From positions 372,001-436,000 of the forward strand of contig NZ_JBLXIJ010000001.1 of assembly GCF_048269545.1 (NCBI RefSeq): 64,000 nucleotides of DNA, read 5' to 3'. Source of the DNA: Halpernia sp048269545 (GTDB lineage: Bacteria > Bacteroidota > Bacteroidia > Flavobacteriales > Weeksellaceae). Position 1 is the first letter of the stretch, and each line of letters opens with the position of its first letter. Position numbers and translations under genes: made by a program. Shown piece by piece: positions 59,610 to 64,000 of the stretch. The notes under the pieces are model-generated. The model did not search any database. It worked only from the letters and a program-made list of their open reading frames with translations, and had not been told where the DNA came from.

Positions 59610-60848
59610 ATGAAAAAAATCTTAATTTCAACAGTATTATTGTCAAGTTTTATGGCTTATGCAGGAGGCTTTAGAGTTTCTCTTCAAGGAGTGAGACAAT
59701 TGGCGATGGCGCACACTAGTGCACATGCAGAAGACGCAAGTGTTGCGTTTTTTAATCCGGCTGGAATGTCATTTATACCTGCTAAATTAAGTATTGTAGC
59801 GGGCGGTTTTGGTGCAAAATCAAGCGTAACTTTCCAAGATTTATCCACATTGGAGTCTTACGATACAAGTAGTCCTATTGGAACACCTATTTATGCAGCG
59901 GTTGCATATAAAGTATTAGATAATGTTTCACTAGGTTTTAGTTTTTCTACACCTTTCGGAAGTACCATTGAGTGGCCAAATAATTGGGCGGGAAGAGAAA
60001 TTGTTCAAAGGTTAGAATTAAAAGCATTTTACTTTCAACCTATGATTTCCGTAAAATTAGCTCCATGGGTTTCCGTGGGTGGAAGTTATATTTATGCAAA
60101 AGGAAGTGTAGATTGGGATAAAGCTGCTACGCAAATTGGAGGAACATTAAATTTAAAAGATGACAAAGCAACGGGAAGTGGTTTTGGTTTAGGCTTTTAT
60201 TTTCAACCAAACGCAAAATGGGATATAAGTGTGGCTTACCGTTCACCAGTAGATATGAAAGCAAAAGAAGGCTTAGTAAGTTTTAATATTTCTCCAGCTT
60301 TATATTCTTCTTTAGGATTAGATGCATCTGGAAAAGATACTTTTACAGCTACTTTACCTTTAGTGGATGAATTTACAATTGGAGCGACTTATAAAATCAC
60401 ACCTAAATGGTTAGTTTCTGGAGATTTCAATTATTCTGGTTGGGAAAGATATAATAAGCTGACTTTAGATTTTGCAAATGCACCGATTGGTAATCAACCA
60501 AATGATCCAACAATTTTAGTGAGTCCGAAAAATTTTCATAATACCAAAACTTTTAGAATTGGAACACAATATCAAGTTTCGGATATGATTGCTTTAAGAG
60601 CGGGATATTACTATGATGAATCACCCTATACAGATAAAAACTTTCAAGCAGAAACACCATCTTTTGATTCAAGTGTAATTACGGCGGGGCTTGGCTTTAA
60701 AGTTTTCAAAGGTTTCGGTGTAGATGTTGCTGGTGGAATTGCCTTCCCAGAAAGTAGAAAAGTAAATAACACTTACAATAATTTTATCGGACAAGCTAAA
60801 GCTAAAGCATATTACTTCGGTTTAGGTCTTTCTTATAACGCATTTTAA
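59610..60848 (+). CDS. OmpP1/FadL/TodX family outer-membrane channel
   Basis: The 412-residue protein has a signal peptide (about 1-18). The FadL N-terminal hatch reads GGFRVSLQGVRQLAMAHTS, and the NPAGMSFI motif is at about 47-54. A 14-strand barrel follows and ends YYFGLGLSYNAF. FadL channels carry long-chain fatty acids or other hydrophobic compounds. The SGNH lipoprotein gene follows after 13 nt, so the two are co-transcribed. This suggests a lipid or ester substrate cleaved and imported together. Confidence 0.93.
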   Translation: MKKILISTVLLSSFMAYAGGFRVSLQGVRQLAMAHTSAHAEDASVAFFNPAGMSFIPAKLSIVAGGFGAKSSVTFQDLSTLESYDTSSPIGTPIYAAVAYKVLDNVSLGFSFSTPFGSTIEWPNNWAGREIVQRLELKAFYFQPMISVKLAPWVSVGGSYIYAKGSVDWDKAATQIGGTLNLKDDKATGSGFGLGFYFQPNAKWDISVAYRSPVDMKAKEGLVSFNISPALYSSLGLDASGKDTFTATLPLVDEFTIGATYKITPKWLVSGDFNYSGWERYNKLTLDFANAPIGNQPNDPTILVSPKNFHNTKTFRIGTQYQVSDMIALRAGYYYDESPYTDKNFQAETPSFDSSVITAGLGFKVFKGFGVDVAGGIAFPESRKVNNTYNNFIGQAKAKAYYFGLGLSYNAF

Positions 60849-60861
60849 TTTTTAAATAATT

Positions 60862-62364
60862 ATGAAAAAAATATTAATATCAAGTATAGCAACTTCTGCT
60901 CTTTTGTTCACGATAAGTTGTAAAACGGATTTTGACCAAGATGTAAATAGCATTGTAGTTACAAAAGGAAGTGCCGATTTTAGTAAATATGTGGCGGTTG
61001 GAAATTCTCTTACTTCAGGTTATAGTAATGGTGCACTTTATGTTGATGGGCAAAATGAATCTTTTCCATCAATGATGGCAAACCAAATGAAACTTGCAGG
61101 TGGAGGAGAATTTAAACAACCTTTAATGTCAGACAATTTAGGAGGAATCCCTTCGGTAGGAGTAGGAAATAAATTGATTTTAGCTGTTGTAAATGGAGCT
61201 TTAGCGCCAGTTCCAGCGTCTGGAGTTGGAACTACGACTTTAGCCAATATTTTTTCTTCTGGACCATATCAAAATATGGGGGTTCCAGGAGCAAAATCTT
61301 TTCATTTGTTGGCTCCCGGTTATGGAAGTGCAGCTGGTTTAGCAACAGGAACTGCGAATCCTTATTTTGTGAGATTTTCTTCTTCTGCAAATGCTACAGT
61401 TTTAGGCGATGTAATGTCACAAAAACCGACATTTTTCTCACTATGGATTGGTAATAATGATGTTTTAGGATATGCAACATCTGGAGGAGATGATTCAAAT
61501 CCAATTACACCAACAAATACATTTAGCCAAGCTTATGGAATATTAGTTTCTACTTTAATATCACAAGGAGCTAAAGGAGTCGTTGCAAATATACCAAATG
61601 TAACATCTTTACCATTTTTTACAACAGTTCCTTATAATCCTGTTCCATTAGATCAAGCAAGTGTTTCAGCTTTAAATGCACAAGTCTTTGGACCTTTAAA
61701 ACAAATTCTTACAGCTTATGGGCAAGGAAATAGATTGCAATTATTAAGTTTAGCAAATAATCCATTACTTCTGAAAGATGAAAGTTTAACCAATCTTTCT
61801 GCACAAATTACAGGAGCATTAATTCAAGCAGGTGTTTCACCACAACAAGCCGGCTTAATGGGTGTTGTTTTTGGACAAGCAAGACATGCAACTGCAGCGG
61901 ATTTAATTCCTTTAACAACAAGTTCTGTAATTGGTACCGCACCAAGTTCACCATATGCGGTTTCACCATTTAATAAATACGGCGTTACTTTTCCTTTAGA
62001 GGATAAACATGTTTTAAGAGGTAAATTTGGAACAGGAACAGATAGTGAAGTTGATAATGTTTTGACTGCTACAACAGCATTTAATGGAATAATTAAATCT
62101 GCGGCTGATGCAAATAATTTAGCGTATGTAGATGCAAACGCAAAAATGATAGAGTTAGCGGGAGCTTCAGGAATAAGTTTTGATGGAGTAAAATACACCA
62201 CAAAGTTTGTAACTGGAGGAACTTTTTCTTTAGATGGAGTTCACCTTACCGGAAGAGGATATGGTCTAATTGCTAATGAATTTATGAAGCAAATTAATGC
62301 GAAGTATGGTTCCACCTTACCAATGGTTAATATTAATAAATATTCCGGAGTAAAATTTCCATAA
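60862..62364 (+). CDS. SGNH/GDSL-type hydrolase lipoprotein
   Basis: The 500-residue protein has a lipoprotein signal with Cys20 in TISC. It has the SGNH blocks: block I VGNSLTSGYSNG with Ser as the nucleophile, block III WIGNNDVLGYA, and block V DGVHLTGRGYG with the Asp/His pair. Block I reads GNS rather than GDS, as in many Bacteroidota members. It is an esterase or lipase-like enzyme anchored in the outer membrane. It forms a pair with the FadL-type channel upstream. Confidence 0.9.
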   Translation: MKKILISSIATSALLFTISCKTDFDQDVNSIVVTKGSADFSKYVAVGNSLTSGYSNGALYVDGQNESFPSMMANQMKLAGGGEFKQPLMSDNLGGIPSVGVGNKLILAVVNGALAPVPASGVGTTTLANIFSSGPYQNMGVPGAKSFHLLAPGYGSAAGLATGTANPYFVRFSSSANATVLGDVMSQKPTFFSLWIGNNDVLGYATSGGDDSNPITPTNTFSQAYGILVSTLISQGAKGVVANIPNVTSLPFFTTVPYNPVPLDQASVSALNAQVFGPLKQILTAYGQGNRLQLLSLANNPLLLKDESLTNLSAQITGALIQAGVSPQQAGLMGVVFGQARHATAADLIPLTTSSVIGTAPSSPYAVSPFNKYGVTFPLEDKHVLRGKFGTGTDSEVDNVLTATTAFNGIIKSAADANNLAYVDANAKMIELAGASGISFDGVKYTTKFVTGGTFSLDGVHLTGRGYGLIANEFMKQINAKYGSTLPMVNINKYSGVKFP

Positions 62365-62390
62365 TAAGAATTTAAAAATTAATTAATTTA

Positions 62391-62426
62391 AAACCACTTG
62401 AAATGATTTCAGGTGGTTTTATTTTT
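62391..62426 (+). terminator. Terminator after the SGNH lipoprotein gene
   Basis: A 13-bp stem (AAACCACTTGAAA with TTTCAGGTGGTTT, one wobble) has a TGA loop and a T run that leads into the prs promoter box. Confidence 0.93.
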
Positions 62427-62427
62427 T

Positions 62428-62435
62428 TAAATTTG
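62428..62435 (+). promoter_or_regulatory. -7 promoter box of prs
   Basis: TAAATTTG followed by CAC lies 27 nt before the ATG at 62463, right behind the terminator. Confidence 0.6.
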
Positions 62436-62462
62436 CACAAGTAAAAAATCAATAAACCCAAG

Positions 62463-63407
62463 ATGAGCGAAAATCACCAAGCTAGTTATTTATTTTCTAC
62501 AAGAACCAGCGTAGTTCTTTCCAATAAAATTGCAGAGTATTATGGACAAAGTTTAGGGAAAATTAATTTTCAAACTTTCTCAGATGGAGAATTTGAGCCG
62601 GTTCTCGACCAATCCGTTCGAGGCGGCAGAGTTTTCTTAATAGGATCTACTTTTCCACCCGCAGATAATTTATTAGAATTATTACTAATGATTGATGCCG
62701 CAAAAAGAGCTTCTGCTAAAAGTATTACAGTAGTTTTGCCATATTTTGGTTTGGCTAGACAAGACAGAAAAGATCAACCAAGAGCACCAATTGGAGCAAA
62801 ATTAGTTGCTAATCTTTTAACTGCAGCCGGAGCAACCAGAGTTATGACAATGGATTTGCACGCTGATCAAATTCAAGGGTTTTTTGAAATTCCTGTTGAT
62901 CATCTTTATGCTTCCACTATTTTTATAGACTATATTTTGTCTAATAATATCCAAGATTTGACGATTGCTTCTCCCGATATGGGTGGTGCAAAAAGAGCGA
63001 AAAATTATGCGGGACATCTCGGCGCAGATGTTGTAATTGCTTACAAAGAAAGAAAAAAAGCAAATGTTATTGAAGATATGTTTCTCATTGGTGAAGTGAA
63101 AGACAGAAACGTCATTTTAATAGATGACATGATTGATACAGCAGGAACACTTTGTAAAGCAGCCGAAATTATTATGGAAAATGGAGCAATATCTGTAAGA
63201 GCAATGGCAACTCATCCTGTGCTTTCTGGAAATGCTTATGAAAACATAGAAAAATCCAAGTTATTGGAAGTTATCGTAACAGATTCAATTCCAATAAAAA
63301 ACAATTTGTCAAGCAAAATAAAAGTGTTATCTTGCGCTCCGTTATTTGCGGATGTAATGCGCATGGTTCATGAGCACAAATCTATTAGTAATAAGTTTAT
63401 TATTTAA
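62463..63407 (+). CDS. prs: Ribose-phosphate pyrophosphokinase
   Basis: Prs makes PRPP from ribose-5-phosphate and ATP for nucleotide, NAD, His and Trp synthesis. The 314-residue protein has FSDGEFEPVLDQSVRGG. The flexible ATP loop is YFGLARQDRKDQPR, MTMDLHADQIQGFF is the metal site, and the PRPP loop is LIDDMIDTAGT. The length is normal for the class I enzyme. The L25 gene follows after 144 nt, an arrangement frequent in bacteria. Confidence 0.96.
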   Translation: MSENHQASYLFSTRTSVVLSNKIAEYYGQSLGKINFQTFSDGEFEPVLDQSVRGGRVFLIGSTFPPADNLLELLLMIDAAKRASAKSITVVLPYFGLARQDRKDQPRAPIGAKLVANLLTAAGATRVMTMDLHADQIQGFFEIPVDHLYASTIFIDYILSNNIQDLTIASPDMGGAKRAKNYAGHLGADVVIAYKERKKANVIEDMFLIGEVKDRNVILIDDMIDTAGTLCKAAEIIMENGAISVRAMATHPVLSGNAYENIEKSKLLEVIVTDSIPIKNNLSSKIKVLSCAPLFADVMRMVHEHKSISNKFII

Positions 63408-63551
63408 TTCATTTTCAATGTATTAAATAATATTTTAACAAGAAAAATTTTTAAATTTATATAATGAAATCGCCACTAAAAAACTTGGTAAACAAACAAA
63501 TCTGAAGTTTGGCGATAACATTTAACCGATAAAAAATAATAAATATTTTAT

Positions 63552-64000
63552 ATGAAATCAATTACAATTCAAGGTACAAAAAGAGAAAACGTAGGCAAAA
63601 AGTCGACAAAAGCTTTACGTGATGCTGAATTAGTTCCTTGTGTTGTTTATGGAGGAAAAGAAACACTAAATTTTTCTACGGAAGAGAAATCTTTCAAAGA
63701 TTTAGTTTACACTCCGGAAGCACACACGGTTAATTTGGAATTAGAAGGAAAAAAAATTCCTGCAGTATTGCAAGACATTCAATTTCACCCTTTAACTGAC
63801 AAAATTCTTCATGCAGATTTTTATCAATTAAGTGATGATAAACCAGTAATGATGGAAGTTCCAGTAAGACTTACAGGTCGTGCAAGAGGTGTTGTTGCAG
63901 GTGGTGTTCTTAGAAACCCATTCCGTAAACTAAAAGTAAAAGCACTTCCAGGAAATCTTCCAGATGAAGTTGTAGTAGATATTACGGCTTTAAGAATTGG
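63552..64000 (+). CDS. rplY: 50S ribosomal protein L25/general stress protein Ctc (5' part)
   Basis: The gene runs off the right edge, with 149 codons visible. The L25 domain starts MKSITIQGTKRENVGKKSTK and contains VVYGGKE and LQDIQFHPLTDKILHADFYQL. After about residue 98 the TL5/Ctc C-terminal domain begins (VPVRLTGRARGV). The protein binds 5S rRNA. The longer two-domain form is normal for Bacteroidota. The upstream spacer (63408-63551) has a possible long stem, CGCCA with TGGCG, near 63471-63514. Confidence 0.95.
   Translation, partial: MKSITIQGTKRENVGKKSTKALRDAELVPCVVYGGKETLNFSTEEKSFKDLVYTPEAHTVNLELEGKKIPAVLQDIQFHPLTDKILHADFYQLSDDKPVMMEVPVRLTGRARGVVAGGVLRNPFRKLKVKALPGNLPDEVVVDITALRI

Noticed and set aside
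1..64000. CRISPR arrays, insertion sequences, prophage genes, rRNA and tRNA genes
   Set aside because: I looked for regularly spaced repeats, transposase or integrase motifs, phage genes and tRNA folds and saw none. The window is core chromosome with few accessory elements.

Overview
The window is a low-GC, gene-dense stretch of chromosome from a member of the Bacteroidota, class Flavobacteriia, most likely the Chryseobacterium group of the Weeksellaceae. The evidence is the gene content: exosortase XrtF with its associated protein, gliding lipoprotein GldH, a type IX secretion C-terminal domain, two GLPGLI proteins, several TonB-dependent receptors, DUF5689, DUF6146, DUF6702 and DUF4293 proteins, and a Rho factor with a long disordered insertion. 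Promoters follow the Bacteroidota -7 consensus TAnnTTTG, and start codons follow A/T-rich sequence rather than Shine-Dalgarno sites. The genus cannot be fixed from the sequence alone. I see no rRNA, tRNA, CRISPR array, insertion sequence or prophage.

Layout. 1-9.6 kb: a truncated upstream gene, a nitroreductase, nadB - rhodanese - nadC (NAD synthesis), a TonB receptor, a His-rich four-helix membrane protein, asd and a cation efflux pump. 9.6-14.1 kb: xrtF and its partner run leftward. Divergent from them is a sugar kinase / RapZ C-terminal domain / nucleotidyltransferase / LOG-family cluster that resembles amino-sugar recycling. 14.1-23.1 kb: a GH92 mannosidase, then a TonB receptor + DUF5689 lipoprotein operon facing an endonuclease/exonuclease/phosphatase + DUF6146 pair, plausibly a nucleic-acid or phosphoester scavenging locus. 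23.2-36.6 kb: superoxide dismutase, GLPGLI protein, rho, DUF4293, an MsbA-type ABC exporter, ruvC, uvrB, tryptophanase, DUF502, an acyltransferase, and rplU-rpmA. 36.7-45.8 kb: a T9SS cargo, lepA, a DoxX-like protein, a JmjC-type cupin, a TonB receptor, DinB and a second GLPGLI protein. 45.8-48.7 kb: a ferrous iron uptake locus (feoA, feoB and two tandem Cys-rich microproteins absent from ordinary ORF calls), headed by a palindrome that abuts the promoter. 48.7-52.0 kb: glmM, an antitoxin with a nonsense-mutated YoeB-type toxin, and a TPR protein. 52.2-59.3 kb, leftward: a polytopic membrane protein, selO, and the ricT-gldH-PBP1A operon. 59.6-64 kb: a FadL-type porin, an SGNH lipoprotein, prs and the start of the L25 gene.

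The most unusual observations are these. (1) The YoeB-type toxin carries a TAA exactly at the codon of the catalytic Glu, beside an intact antitoxin. (2) Two tandem FeoB-associated Cys-rich microproteins lie behind feoAB, with a 23-nt palindrome as candidate iron operator. (3) In several genes (nitroreductase, xrtF, uvrB, ruvC) the TAnnTTTG box ends only 4-5 nt before the ATG, which implies leaderless mRNAs. (4) A dispersed structured repeat occurs twice, at 27.3 kb and 52.1 kb. (5) One GLPGLI gene is flanked by duplicated terminators. (6) A free-standing RapZ C-terminal domain sits between a sugar kinase and a nucleotidyltransferase.
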